NCBI RefSeq assembly: GCF_932294415.1
Contig: NC_065545.1
Coordinates: 19,534,857 to 19,598,856, forward strand
DNA: 64,000 nt
Reading direction: 5' to 3'
Source: Quercus robur
Lineage: Eukaryota > Streptophyta > Magnoliopsida > Fagales > Fagaceae
In this document: positions 47,631 to 59,398 of the stretch, piece by piece
How the letters are laid out: every line of letters begins with the position of its first letter
Numbering within the stretch: position 1 is the stretch's first letter
The notes under the pieces: generated by a model
Told to the model about the DNA's origin: nothing
What the model saw: only the letters and a program-made list of their open reading frames with translations
The model's database searches: none
Translations under genes and position numbers: made by a program

Positions 47631-50600
47631 GAGAATATGTTTAAACTGAAATTCATGAAAAAACAGAATTAAAAAAAAAATTTATTTATAAGAAATTCAT
47701 GATAAGACAGATGAATATATTATGTTCAACTTTATTTGAGAAGAGTTAGGCACAAACTGTTCCATGATTTTTTGACCACTCTTCTATTGTCCTGGAAGAG
47801 TTCTGTACATAGGGATCTCCATAGAAGAAGTCGGGAACCACTGCGTAGAATCCAGCTAGGGCAACCCTATCAGCAATATCCCTTTAAAGTGACAATCAAA
47901 AAGAACTCGGCATTAGACTTGAAGCAAAACGTAGACAATTATATGTATGTGGAATCTATGTACAATACCTATTCAAGAGAAGATAATATGTTATTCCTTA
48001 TTGTTTCTATAATTTAGGCTTAAGATGATTCTTAGAGAGTAATGAATATATAGGCACACACAACAACAGCAATAGAGAATTTATCACAATAAATAACGTA
48101 ATCAAGCAGTGTAAAGTACTGGGGTTTGGAGCATGTTCTTCACGAAACAAAAATTGTCGTGTGCTGTGTAATAACAGCACAATTCAAATTTTCTCTCTTC
48201 TACCATTAAAATATTGAAATCATGGAAAGCTGAGGTGCCACTGCCAGCACCCTATGCGGAATAAAACTAACACATTATTTCAAAGGTTAGTTTATTTCTT
48301 AATATGAAGAGAGTCAAATGTTGAAGCTTAGTATCACATTCACATGTCCAATTTCCACACCTCAATTCCATGTCTAGATGGAAAATGTACCACTAGATAT
48401 CACTACTGTTTTACTGGCTGATTTTAACAGTCTCCATTAATGAAATTCGAGGTCTTTCTTCTCAAAAAAAAAAAAAAAAATGTCACTTATGATCTATTTG
48501 AGAAAATAGATATTTTCTTACTTACTTTTTAATGGGGTTTCAGTTGCTGGCTTACAAAATTCTTTCATTGACATATTATTTTTTGTAACTATATTACTTG
48601 ATGCACCAAATGAATCTAGGAAAATTTCCAAACTAAAGGAAAATATTTATTTGGAATATAAAGAGAAGAATATAGACAATATTTATTTAATAAAAATAAT
48701 AAATTGATTTTTTTTTTATACAAAATTTACAACGGAAAATGTTATATCACATTTACTCAAAGAGTTGTTACAAAAATATTTATATCCCATTAACCCCCAT
48801 TATCTTTCTAATTTATTTGTTATTATTTTGTGATTATAACATGATCATTTGTATTTTAGGTCTATATAAATGTGTCTTACCACTATTGATATCTATCTTA
48901 TCTATATAAATCCTCTATACTATGAATGGTTATTCATTTGAGTGATTAAAATGATAAGGGATAAAATATACAATATTTGTTGTGAAACACTTTTATATAG
49001 ACATAAAATACACATGGGTTACAATCACAATTCACAATATAATGACATTGTAGCTGAATTAGTACTTTCTCATGCACAAATTGTTTAGGGGTCTAGGGGA
49101 GAAATACAGTATAATATTTCATAATTTTTTTTTTTGAAAAAGTAATATTCCATAATTTGTAACAACAAAATTAATACAATTATTATTATTATTATTAAAA
49201 TACACCAAAAAGTATATATAGGTCCACATTATTTCTAGATTGTCTACTCTTTTTTTTTTTTTTTTTTTCCATATTTAAATATGTTAACCAATCATAAAGA
49301 AGAAAACCTGTTATTAATCAAATTGTTAAAAAATATTGCTTTCATTTTTTTGTCAAATTAGGCAAACAAATAGTACCCATTTTATCTAATTACAGAATGG
49401 TTATTATAGGGGATCCAGGACTGCATACTCATGTTCTTCTATAATAAAAAGAAAGGTTTCATTTTATGTTATATCTACGAAGTTCTTTAAAAATCACATT
49501 AGAGGTAAAGTTGAGAAGTGGAAACACCTCAAATGTGGTGCCTCATATCCTGTAAAAAGGGAAAAATTGTGTTAGGAGAAAAATAATACCAAAAGAAATA
49601 TAAACAAAACCAAAAACAAGATGATGAAATAAATTTGGGTACTCAATCATGATACAATTTATGTCAAAATTATCCCTCCCCTGAGAGAGAGAGAGAGAGA
49701 GAGAGAAGAAAATTATATCTAACACAAGATATGTTCTAAAAATTACTAATCACAATTTTCATGATGGTTAATCAATAGATATTATATAGGTGATCAAAAA
49801 TCACAACCACACTTTTCTTAAAATTGTCAAGAGCTTTGTGTTTTTACTTTTTAGTGACTTTTGTCATGGCTCTATCCATGAATATAGAACCTAAGTTGGA
49901 ATTCTCTTCTCCCACCTGTTGTAAAGGGAAAAAAAAAATCCTTAAATCTTAAAGTCTAGTACGTAGGACATTAGCATCAAGCATCTTTATTTTGATTCAA
50001 TTTAAATTTAGCCGGTAATTAAGGGAATTTAAATTTGAGAATTTAAATTTGAGAGGACGTAGATTACTAAAAAATATTCTAGGAAGCTAGAATACTTCAC
50101 TTGAGGTGTCGTATTTATTCTTATTTTTTACTCTCTTTTTTGTGTGTGTTATACTCGTATTTGTACTTGCTTCTTAGATAAGGACTAATAACTTGATAAG
50201 GACAAATTTTTCTTCCTAGAAAATATAACATTTCAAATTTCAATAATTTTTTTTCAAATTTTAGAAAAAGGAAAATTTTCTTATTTGTTAAAAGAATGAA
50301 TAAGTTCCAAACATGGAATACCTCAAAACCCGAAGTTGACAAATACCCAAATCTGAAAAATGTTGAAATACGAAACTAAAATAATCAAGGAAAATGTTAA
50401 TAGATGCTCTAAATGTATTAATTTAAAAATTATTTTTAGAAATATTTTATGAAAAAAAAAAAAAATTTTCAATAGCTTTTTATATTCCCATGAATGTGGC
50501 ATCAAAAGTTTTCTAATATAGTTTATTAACAACTGCCCTAAGAACACCCATTAATATGATTCAATAACCAATACTACAATCCAGTCCCAGATACAAACTC

Positions 50601-50945
50601 AGATCAGAAAACAGCTATGAACCTAAAACACCAACACCATAACATACTGGAAGATAAATATAGTAAAGAGTATGTCATTAGTTATTAGTTATTACCAAAA
50701 ATATCAGAAACGAGTAGGATTCCCCGCTTTGAATGACCGCTAACATAGGCTTTGAGGCCTCCAATGTCTTTCACAAATCCAAATCCATAGTTTGGGTTAA
50801 GAGTTGGCGGGTTCTCCGAGCAATGACGGCCTAGTTTTTCTTGCCCAAGAGAAAGAAATACAAAGCTGGAAAGAGTGACAAAAAAGGCTAGCCCGAGCAC
50901 AGAAACTGGAGCTACCTTAGCCATGAATGAAACTGACAATGGCAC
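46281..50945 (-). CDS. Dienelactone hydrolase family protein (endo-1,3;1,4-beta-glucanase-like)
   Basis: Seven minus-strand exons: 50945-50696, 49549-49528, 47881-47758, 47466-47376, 47231-47142, 46735-46638 and 46430-46281. All introns are GT-AG and the exons join to 274 residues. The first 34 or so residues hold a hydrophobic segment (VSVLGLAFFVTLSSFVFLSL), a candidate signal peptide or anchor. The conserved start CSENPPTLNPN follows. The alpha/beta-hydrolase triad is visible: Cys in GAAGFCWGGK, Asp in AAELDNGTPPELL, His in KVQHGWTVRY. Exon 2 is only 22 bp (YEAPHLR region). Relatives include dienelactone hydrolases and maize endo-1,3;1,4-beta-glucanase; the substrate here is unknown. An alternative start is Met8 (50924). 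(GA)n at about 49682-49706 lies in intron 1. Confidence 0.92.
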
Positions 50946-51542
50946 AATGGCTTTTGTAACTGCATGTGTCAGATTAAAAAGGTTTTATCTTTTTATGGTA
51001 CGTGAACTGGATAATGCATGGTTGCTAATCATGGTCAGCCTGTTATGGAATGCTTGAATCGGCATCGTTGGAAATATTATTATGCTTCCTATTGCAGTCA
51101 ACGCCAGCATTTTTGGTTCTTTGAATTTGATTTTGGGCTATGTTTAGTTCACACAGATGTGTTACGCACATTTTGGCTGAGGATTGATTTTCTTCTGGTG
51201 ATAGTTTTGTTTTGTTTTTGTATATATCCTCAATTTCTATATTTTGTACCAAATGTATATATCCTCATTTAATTTCTATATTTTGTACCAATTATTGACT
51301 GAGGTTTGGGGTATTTCTTACCTAGACTTTGTACTACTTATCTGTTTAATATAATTTAAGTTCCCTTTCAACCAGAAGATTAAAAAAAAAAAAAAAAAAA
51401 AAAGATTTGTTACACAATGTATATTTTGTAAATTTAAATTGTAACTTAATGCCAAGATTTCAGCACCAACAATATTTACACATTGATTTTACTTTATTGT
51501 AAAATAGGACAGAGACAATAGATCCAAAAAAAACGTGGTTAA

Positions 51543-51741
51543 GTGTGCGTTTGGATGCGGATGAAAAACTAAAATTATTTCTCTATTCAGCTTATTTTTG
51601 CTACTATTTATGAGTCCAACTGCATTTTTTGGCACTATTTATGAGCCCACTGTACTATTTCAGCTAACTTTTACCTTTATCTATAGTACTTTCAGCAATA
51701 ATTTTTCAGTTTCAGCAAAATAAGCGGTATCCAAACACATT
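51543..51741. mobile_element. Short TIR element (MITE-like)
   Basis: GTGTGCGTTTGGATGCGG at the left and the complement of GGTATCCAAACACAT at the right form imperfect inverted ends. Similar ends occur on plant Harbinger or hAT MITEs. TTAA lies at the left flank and TTTAAAT at the right; the duplication is unclear. Confidence 0.55.
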
Positions 51742-51864
51742 TTAAATCCTTTTCTTTATTTAAATAATTTATTTGGATCATTTAAATAAAAATGCCCACA
51801 TTTTTCGTCAGTAAAATTATGTTTTTTCCAATTCTAAAAAAAGAAAAAGAAAATCTATGATACT

Positions 51865-52677
51865 TGTAGGAGTGGTAGGCCCAGTAATGCATATCTATGT
51901 ATATATTGGGTCGGGGGCCCAATTCGAGGATATTAAGTAGTCCGAGGACAGGAAAACACTGTTAGAGGAGTCCATGTTAATGAATGAAAAGGTGAGATAT
52001 GGTCATGAGGGTCTAAAAGAGTGATTCGAGGAGGGATGCTTCATCGGTTGAGCGAAGTCGAGGTCAGAAGGTGTGGTCTACCATTAAAAGAAACGTTCTG
52101 GACAATTCCACTGTTGAGGATAAGTATCAAGAAGGAACATGACAGAGAGAGGTTATGAAATATCTAAGAGAAAGCTGCTACCACCGCATTAAATGCTCTG
52201 CAACTAACTCTCTGGCTACATTTATGTGGAGAAAACCCCTGAACTGTGCTGCCTAGGCTGCCCCAACTCACAGAGGGCCTGAGAGGGTGTCTGATGAGAC
52301 AAACACTCAAGTAGTGGCCTGGATGATCAACAAATGAAGGGCCAATATCATCTAAAGGGAGATATATAATGTAAAAGACCCTCCATAGAAGGGGGATTGG
52401 AGAATTAAGAGAGAATTACTATAGTAATAAGAACTGTACTTGTAATCAATTTCAAGATCTATATATAAGAATTGATTTCCTCGGACTGCGCCAAGGACAA
52501 TTTTCATTAGATACAACTAGTCTATTTTCACTTTATTGTCATTTAGATTCACTATAATTGCTACCCAACCTATTAGAACCTAGTTTTCCAACCCACTCTC
52601 TACAAATTCATTCAATTGGGCTCTTTGGGCCTAGATCCTTTTAACTTTTAGGTTAGGGCTCAAATTCAGTCCCTACA
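51865..52677 (+). repeat. 5' LTR of Gypsy element B
   Basis: Starts TGTAGGAGTGGTAGGCCC and ends TCCCTACA. TATA box TATATATAAG lies at about 52459-52469. Confidence 0.92.
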
Positions 52678-52679
52678 AT

Positions 52680-52697
52680 TGGCGCCGTCTGTGGGAA
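52680..52697 (+). other. Primer binding site of element B
   Basis: TGGCGCCGTCTGTGGGAA two bases after the LTR end, identical to the element C site; typical for this gypsy group. Confidence 0.9.
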
Positions 52698-52826
52698 ATT
52701 CTTGTGTTCTAGTGAGCTTAACGTTCATTTATGGTAGGTTTAGGTCCAAACCAGGCAGAATCCTTGGGGTCCCAACGTTAAGATCATTTCCTCAATCTTG
52801 AGCGGAGAAGGGACCGAGAAGTTAGT

Positions 52827-54057
52827 GTGCATACCACCCATACTAGTAGGAGCCACTCTCGAGGTGGGAGTCATATCTCTCATGAGGAAAACACTAGAGT
52901 CATGCAGCTGGAAATTGATTGTTTGAAGAGGAAGTTGCACCACAAACGGCGAAGGCGAACTCCCTCCAACTCTGATTTTTCTTCTGGTGTTGAGGGGGAT
53001 GGTAGCTACAGACCCAGGTCAAGAACTCCCCTCCAGTGAATCCTTTTCTTGTGATGAGGACTACCACCGGGAGCGTAGGAATAGGAGCACGTCTCATAAA
53101 GGCCTGGGAAATGATGCTATGACCACTGTGTTGAACCAAATTTCCAGGTTGCCTTTCACACGTAGAATTGAATGAGGAAAACATACTCGGCGGTTCACTT
53201 AGCCAGCGTTAACCATGTACAATGGTCGAACAGATCCTATGGAGCATGTGAGCCACTTTAACTAGAGAATGGTTGTACACTCTAAGAATGAGGCCTTGAT
53301 GTGTAAGGTGTTCTCATCCAGTTTGGGGCATGTGGCAATGAGATGGTTTGATGGCCTGAGAGTAGGTTCTATAGATTCCTTCAAGGAACTTACTCGAGCG
53401 TTTGGATCTCACTTTGTCACATGCAGTAGGGTTCCTCGGCCCTTAGATTACTTACTATCTATGGCCATGCAAGAAGGAGAGACCCTGATAACGTACTCAA
53501 ACAGATACTGGAAGATGTTCAATGAGATAGATAGTGATTTTGATGATTTGGCCATAAGAACTTTCAAGGTCGGCCTACCTGTCGAGCATAGTTTAAGGAA
53601 GTCTTTGATTGGAAAACCTGCTAACAGTGTGTGTCAACTTATGGACCGAATTGATAAGTATAAGCGGGTCGAGGAAGATAAACAACAGGGGAAAGGGAAA
53701 GCTAAGGTTATCCCTCAAGAAAGGAGGGATTTCAGGTCGGATCAATACAACAATAACCGGCCCCGGCGAGACTTTGCTGGGCAATCGGGGTCTGCCACTG
53801 CTCAAATGGTTAACACAGTATTCCGAGAGCTAGTACACCAAGTCTTGGAGAAAATCAAGAACAAGTCATTCTTTAAGTGGCCAAATAAGATGGGAGGTGA
53901 CCCCATGAAGCGCAATCAAAGCCTTCATTTCCAGTACCTCCAGGACCAAGAGCACACTAAAGAAGACTGTAGAACTTTGAGGAGTCATCTGGAGCAACTG
54001 GTCAGAGAATGGAGGCTGAAACAATTTTCGCATCAGCCCAATGGACCAGGAGGTTAG
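52827..54057 (+). pseudogene. Gag of element B, frameshifted
   Basis: An N-terminal piece (from 52827) with coiled and Arg-rich sequence ends at 53039. The main gag core is open at 53269-54057 (262 codons), with MRWFDGLRVGSIDSFKEL and SRVPRPLDYLLSM, then a basic C-terminus (NNNRPRRDF). The two parts lie in different frames with stops between 53040 and 53268. Confidence 0.82.
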
Positions 54058-54331
54058 ACAAGATCAAGATTTAAAGAGAATGCTTTTTCCAAAGCCCCTT
54101 TGGGCATCATCAATGTCATCTTCGCGGCTTGGGGAGAACTGGTTCTCACCCCTCCAGGGTGATGTTTGTAGCCTGGCCACTTGCCGAGGACTATAGACCT
54201 GAGTTGAAGAGGGCTAGAATGGAGAACCGGCCATCGATGAGTTTCTCTAAAGAGGACAAGTTTGGAACCATACAACCACGTGATGATGCGCTAGTGGTCA
54301 CCCTCAGGATAGGGGGTATGATGTTAAGAGG

Positions 54332-54646
54332 ATGATGGTGGATCAAGGTAGTGGGGCAGAGATTATGTACCCTGATTTGTACAACGGACTAAGCTTGAAA
54401 CCTGAGGACTTGACAACTTATGATTTGCCTCTAGTAAGCTTCGATGGGAAAGTTGTTATTTCGAGGGGCCAGATTCGACTACCTGTACAAGTAGGATCAG
54501 AGGTGGTAAATGTGGATTTCATTGTAGTGGATGCTTATTCTCCCTACATGGCCATTGTGGCAAGACCTTGGCTTCATGCCCTGGGGGCCGTTTTCTTCAC
54601 TCTGCATTTGAAGGTGAAATATCCATCTGGGATCGATCGGATTTAG
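54332..54646 (+). pseudogene. Retropepsin-like protease of element B
   Basis: An open stretch of 104 codons holds MMVDQGSGAEIMYPDLY (active-site region; in this group the loop reads DxGS(G/S)A) and the second-strand motif AIVARPWLHALGA. A stop at 54644-54646 cuts it from the reverse transcriptase. Confidence 0.8.
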
Positions 54647-54763
54647 GAGCTGGTTAGGAGCCAGTTCGTGGCTAGACAGTTCTTGGTTGCTGCAATAATG
54701 CATCAGCTAGGAATGGAGTCCTCAACCTCTGCTGAGAGGAGCTTATAGAAATCAAGGACTTCG

Positions 54764-55675
54764 ATGTTGTCTGCGAATGCAGTGTCAAAGGGGGCAACAT
54801 GTGAGGAGTTAGAGAAAATTATTATTGGTGATGATGTGGAGAAGTTCTTTCAGGTCGGAGCTCAACTGCTTCCCCAAGAGAAGGAAGAGCTGATAGTGTT
54901 CCTCAAAAGGAATATTGATGTGTTAGCATGGAGTGCTTGCGAAGCACTTAGGGTGGATTCAAACTTCATCTGCCATCATTTGAATGTTAGTTCGTCTGCC
55001 ATCCCTAAAAAGCAATCACCTCGGCACTCATCTAAGGACCATTCTGATGCTATCAAGGATGAGGTGACCAAACTTAAGCAGAATGAGGCTATCAAAGAGG
55101 TGTTTTACCTCGAATGGCTAGCCAATACTGTAGTGGTAAGAAAAAAGAGTGGAAAGTGGCGAGTATGTGTGGACTTCACAGATTTGAACAAGGCCTGTCC
55201 AAAGGACCCTTTCCCTATGCCTTGGATAGATCAACTAATGGATGCAACTGTAGGCCATCCTTGGATGAGTTTTTTGGATGCCTTCCATGGATACCACCAA
55301 ATACCACTGGCTCTAGATGATCAAGAAAAGACAGCTTTTGTCACTCTTACTGGAAATTACCACTACAAGGTAATGCCCTTTGAATTGAAGAATGCAGGGT
55401 CTACCTATCAGAGGATGATGATCAGGATGTTTGAGCCACAGTTAGGCAAAAATATTGAAGTTTATATAGATGATATGGTGGTAAAGAGTAAGATGGTGTC
55501 CAAGCACCTAGGAGACCTCGGTAATATTTTTGAAATATTGAGGAAACATAAACTACACCTCAATGCTTCCAAGTGCTCCATTGGCGTGGGATCAGGCAAA
55601 TTTCTAGGGTATATGGTCACTTATCGTGGAATTAAGGTCAACCCTGATCAGGTTAAGGCAATTAACAGTTTGTAG
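54764..55675 (+). pseudogene. Reverse transcriptase of element B
   Basis: 303 open codons: WRVCVDFTDLNKACPKDPFP, then FLDAFHGYHQIPL, then the catalytic YIDD box at 55463-55474 and FLGYMVTYRGIKVNPDQ. A TAG at 55673-55675 ends the frame inside the connection to RNase H. The catalytic residues are present. Confidence 0.87.
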
Positions 55676-55867
55676 CTACCTCAGAATCCTAAAGAAGTCC
55701 AGAAGTTAACTGAAATAATCACTGCCCTGAACTGGTTTATCTCTCGGTCAGCGGACAGGTGCTGACCCTTCTTCCAATTGCTGAATAAGTGGGAGGGATT
55801 TGAATGGACCCAAGAGTGTGCCTCTGCCTTCTAGCAGCTCAAGGAATACCTTTCCCGGCCACCTATT

Positions 55868-56730
55868 ATGTCTAGGCCCGAGGTGGATGAGGTCTTGTTT
55901 GCATACATTGCTGTGGCTTCTCACGCCATGAGCTTAGTGCTGATACAGGTTGACAATGGCGTGCAAAGGCCAATATACTATGTGAGCAAGTATTTTCATG
56001 AAGCAGAAGTTCATTACTTACCACTGGAGAAGGCCATTTTGGCAGTAATACATGCTACACGTAAACTACCCCACTACTTCCAATCCCACACAGTTGTTGT
56101 TTTAACCCAACTTCCGCTTCGATCACTACTTCGGAGTGTTGATTATACTGGGAGGATTTCCAAGTGGGGTACGATCCTAGGGGTTTTTGATTTCAAGTAT
56201 ATGCCTCGCACCTCTATAAAAGGTCAGGTCCTCGTAGATTTGGTGGCCGAGTTTGCTGAATCCCCGTTGGATGAGGAGGCTAAAAAGAAGGGCGTGGATG
56301 GAAAATTAGTTGGCATAATTTCCTTGCAAGAACCTTTATCCTGGAGGGTATACGTTGATGGTGCATCAAATCACAAAGGCTCTAGAGTGGGGCTGGTTTT
56401 AATATCTCCTAAAAAGATCACTATTAAGAAATTCTTAAAATTGGGCTTCTTGGCCACAAACAATGAAACTGAATATGAAGCTCTATTAGTGGGGATGACC
56501 ATGGTTTAGAAAATGGGAGGAAAAGCAATGGAGATCTTCTCGGATTCAAGGTTGGTGGTTGGCCAAGTAAAAGGAGAGTTAGAGGCCAGGGATGTGAGAA
56601 TGCAAAGATATTTAAGTCAGGTTAAGTACTTGTGATCAGGGTTTGAGTCTTTCAACTTACTGCAAATCCCGAGAAGTGGAAACACGCATGTTGATTCCCT
56701 AGCCACTCTTGCAACCTCCTCGGCACAAGG
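55868..56730 (+). pseudogene. Two RNase H domains of element B
   Basis: The first RNase H is at about 55868-56270 (PIYYVSKYFHEAEVHYLPLEK). The second, archaeal-type domain starts WRVYVDGASNHKGS (about 56341) and runs to about 56730, with a TAG at 56507-56509. The pair supports Tat lineage membership. Confidence 0.83.
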
Positions 56731-56812
56731 CTTGCCTTGGTTTATCCTTGTTGAAGACTTGTGCAAGCCTGTTGAGATGAATAGGGAGATGGTTTAGATT
56801 CATCAAATTAGG

Positions 56813-58062
56813 GTGGGACCTAGCTGGATGGACCTTAAAGTACTATTCCTGAAAGAGGATATCTTGCCTGAGGGGAAATCTGAGGCTGACAAAGTGCGAA
56901 GGAAGGCTCCTCGGTTTTGGTTGTCCGAGGAACAAAAGTTGTACAAGCGTTCTTTCTCTGGGCCATATTTGCTATGTATACATCCCGAGGCATCAGAGCT
57001 ACTCCTGGAGGAGTTATATGAAGGGATTTGTGGCAGCCATATAGGAGGCAGATCCTTATCTCACAGGGCCCTTACTCAGGGATATTGGTGGTCGAACATG
57101 CAGAAGGAAGCCCAAGAGTACGTGAAGAAGTGTGACCAATGTCAGAAATTTGCCCCAAACATTCACCAATCAGGGGGTGTCCTTAATCCTGTGTCCGACC
57201 CTTGACCTTTTGCTCAATGGGGCTTGAATATTGTAGGGCATTTCCCTAAGGCAGCAGGAAATAAGAGATGGTTGTTTGTCGGCACGGATTACTTCACCAA
57301 GTGGGTTGAAGTTGAACCATTGGCAAATATCAGGGATGTGGATGCTAAGAGATTTGTTTGGAAAAACATTGTCACTCAGTTTGGGATCCCCATACCCTCA
57401 TCTCGAACAATGGTCTTCAGTTTGATAGCAAAGCCTTCAAGAGGTATTGTTGTGACCTGGGAATAACAAATAGGTATTCCACCCTGGCTTATCCACAGGG
57501 AAATGGACAGGTCAAGGCTGTCAATAAGGTCATATTGAATGGACTCAAGAAGAGGTTGGATGATGCTAAAGGAAAGTAGGTGGAAGAGCTGTCACACGTC
57601 CTTTAGACATATTGGACCACACCTCGTAGATAAACAGGGGAGACACCCTTTTCAATGACTTATGGAGTCGAGACTGTTATTCCTCTGGAGATTGAATTCC
57701 CAACACTGAGAACAAGTTCTTTCACTCCGAGCAACAATGATGGGCTGTTAAGGAAGAGCTTAGACTTAATTGAAGAGCGAAGAGAAAATGCCATGGTCTA
57801 ACTAACGTATTACCAACACAAGCTCAAGTAAGGTTATGATGCCAACGTAAAGCTAAGGCCATTAGTGCCTGGAGACCTGGTATTAAGAAAGGTTTTGGGT
57901 ACTGCTAAGAACCCAGCATGGGGAAAGTTAGGGCCCAACTGGGAAGGGCCATATCACATCACCTCAGTGGCTGGAATAGGTACATATAATCTTAAAGATC
58001 TAGATGAAAATGTTGTACCACGCCCCTGGAATGTAAACAACATGAGAATGTATTATTATTAA
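56813..58062 (+). pseudogene. Integrase of element B
   Basis: The HHCC zinc region is at about 57030-57150 (HIGGRSLSHRALTQGYWW...CDQC). The core starts GTDYFTKWVEVEPLANI (57278 on). The codon at 57406-57408, where the second catalytic Asp of the D-N-G motif belongs, is AAC (Asn). The frame changes near 57205-57224, again near 57360-57470, and has stops before the C-terminal LGPNWEGPYHITSVAG region ending at 58062. Confidence 0.82.
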
Positions 58063-58124
58063 TGAAAGTTTTCTCTACCATATTTTGGTTTATTACATTA
58101 TGCGTTATGCGTCCTACTATTTAT

Positions 58125-58866
58125 TTGAATATCAAACAGAACATTGGTCATGCCTAGCTCCTCGAACTACATACCTTGAGTAAATTGACATTTTAAGTTA
58201 TTTTTCTAAGTATTAAACAGAACCTTAGTTATGTCTAGCTCCTCGGACCACATACTTTGGGTAAATTAATACTTCATATTATTTTTCTAAGTATCAAATA
58301 GAACATTGGTCATGCTTGGCTCCTCAGACCACATACCTTGGATAAATTGATATTTTAAATTATTTTTCTAAGTATTAAACAGAACCTTAGTTATGCCTGA
58401 CTCCTCGGATCACATACTTTGGGTAAATTAATACTTCATATCATTTTTCTAAGTATCAAACAGAACCTTGGTCATGCTTGACTCCTCGGACCACAAACCT
58501 TGGGTAAATTGATATTTTAAGTTATTTTTCTAAGTATTAAACAGAACCTTAGTTATGCCTGGCTCCTCAAACCACATACTTTGGGTAAATTAATACTTCA
58601 TATCATTTTTCTAAGTATCAAAAAAAATCTTGGTCATGCCTAGTTCCTCGGACTACATACCTTGGGTAAATTGATATTTTAAGTTATTTTTCTAAGTATC
58701 AAACAGAACTTTGGTCATGCCTGGCTCCTCGGATCACATACCTTGGGTAAATTGATATTTTAAATTATTTGTGTAAGTGTTAAATAGAATCTTGGTTATG
58801 TCTGGTTCCTCGGACCACATACCTTAGGCAAACTAATACTATCTGTTATTTATCTAAGTCTCAATA
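58125..58866 (+). repeat. 81-bp minisatellite of element B with 162-bp dimer order
   Basis: The landmark CTAAGT recurs at 58206, 58287, 58368, 58449, 58530, 58611, 58692, 58773 (variant) and 58854, always 81 bp apart, about nine units. Units carry AACAGAACYTTGGTCATGCC and CTCCTCGGACCACATACC. Through most of the array units alternate between a GATATTTTAAGTTATT form and an AATACTTCATATCATT form, giving a 162-bp higher-order repeat. Confidence 0.95.
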
Positions 58867-59398
58867 AAACAAGCCATGCTAAATGGCAGACATCTTCATT
58901 GTAATAACATGATAAAATAGACACTCATAAGCACCACTTAAAGCATTTGAAAGTATATCTATGATCTGTTTAAGAATTGATTATCATCTCCAGTTCCTTA
59001 AACTTACTGATAGGTGGAGAATTGGGTAGAGCCTGACATGAATGGGTGCTCTACCATTATGTATGTTTTTAAGGTTAAGGTTACACTTTGTTGAGATCGT
59101 GGACTTAGTAAGTTTAACCTGTTCTGTTGCTGTTCATATGAGGGTGGTAAGTATGCTACCACTTATGCAGTAGTTGTATCTCATTGTCACGTTGGCTAAG
59201 TATTAAGTGAAACATAAACTGTATTTGGATCCATATAAACATCACAAGTATAGAAGAAAAGCTTGCAATTATCATTAAACCAAGCCTCTGAAAAAGGCAA
59301 GTAGATTACAAAAGGTTGAATGAATTACAGAGCTAAGAAACAAAAACAACAGTTAAAAAAAGGGGGGGGGGGGGGAGGGAGAAAACAAAAACAACAAC
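58867..59398. other. Element B interior between minisatellite and antisense gene
   Basis: No coding sequence seen. A G run lies at about 59360-59375. Confidence 0.5.

Noticed and set aside
58125-58866. Regular repeats that might suggest a CRISPR-like array
   Set aside because: Units are contiguous and similar throughout, with no unique spacers, and the window is plant nuclear DNA.
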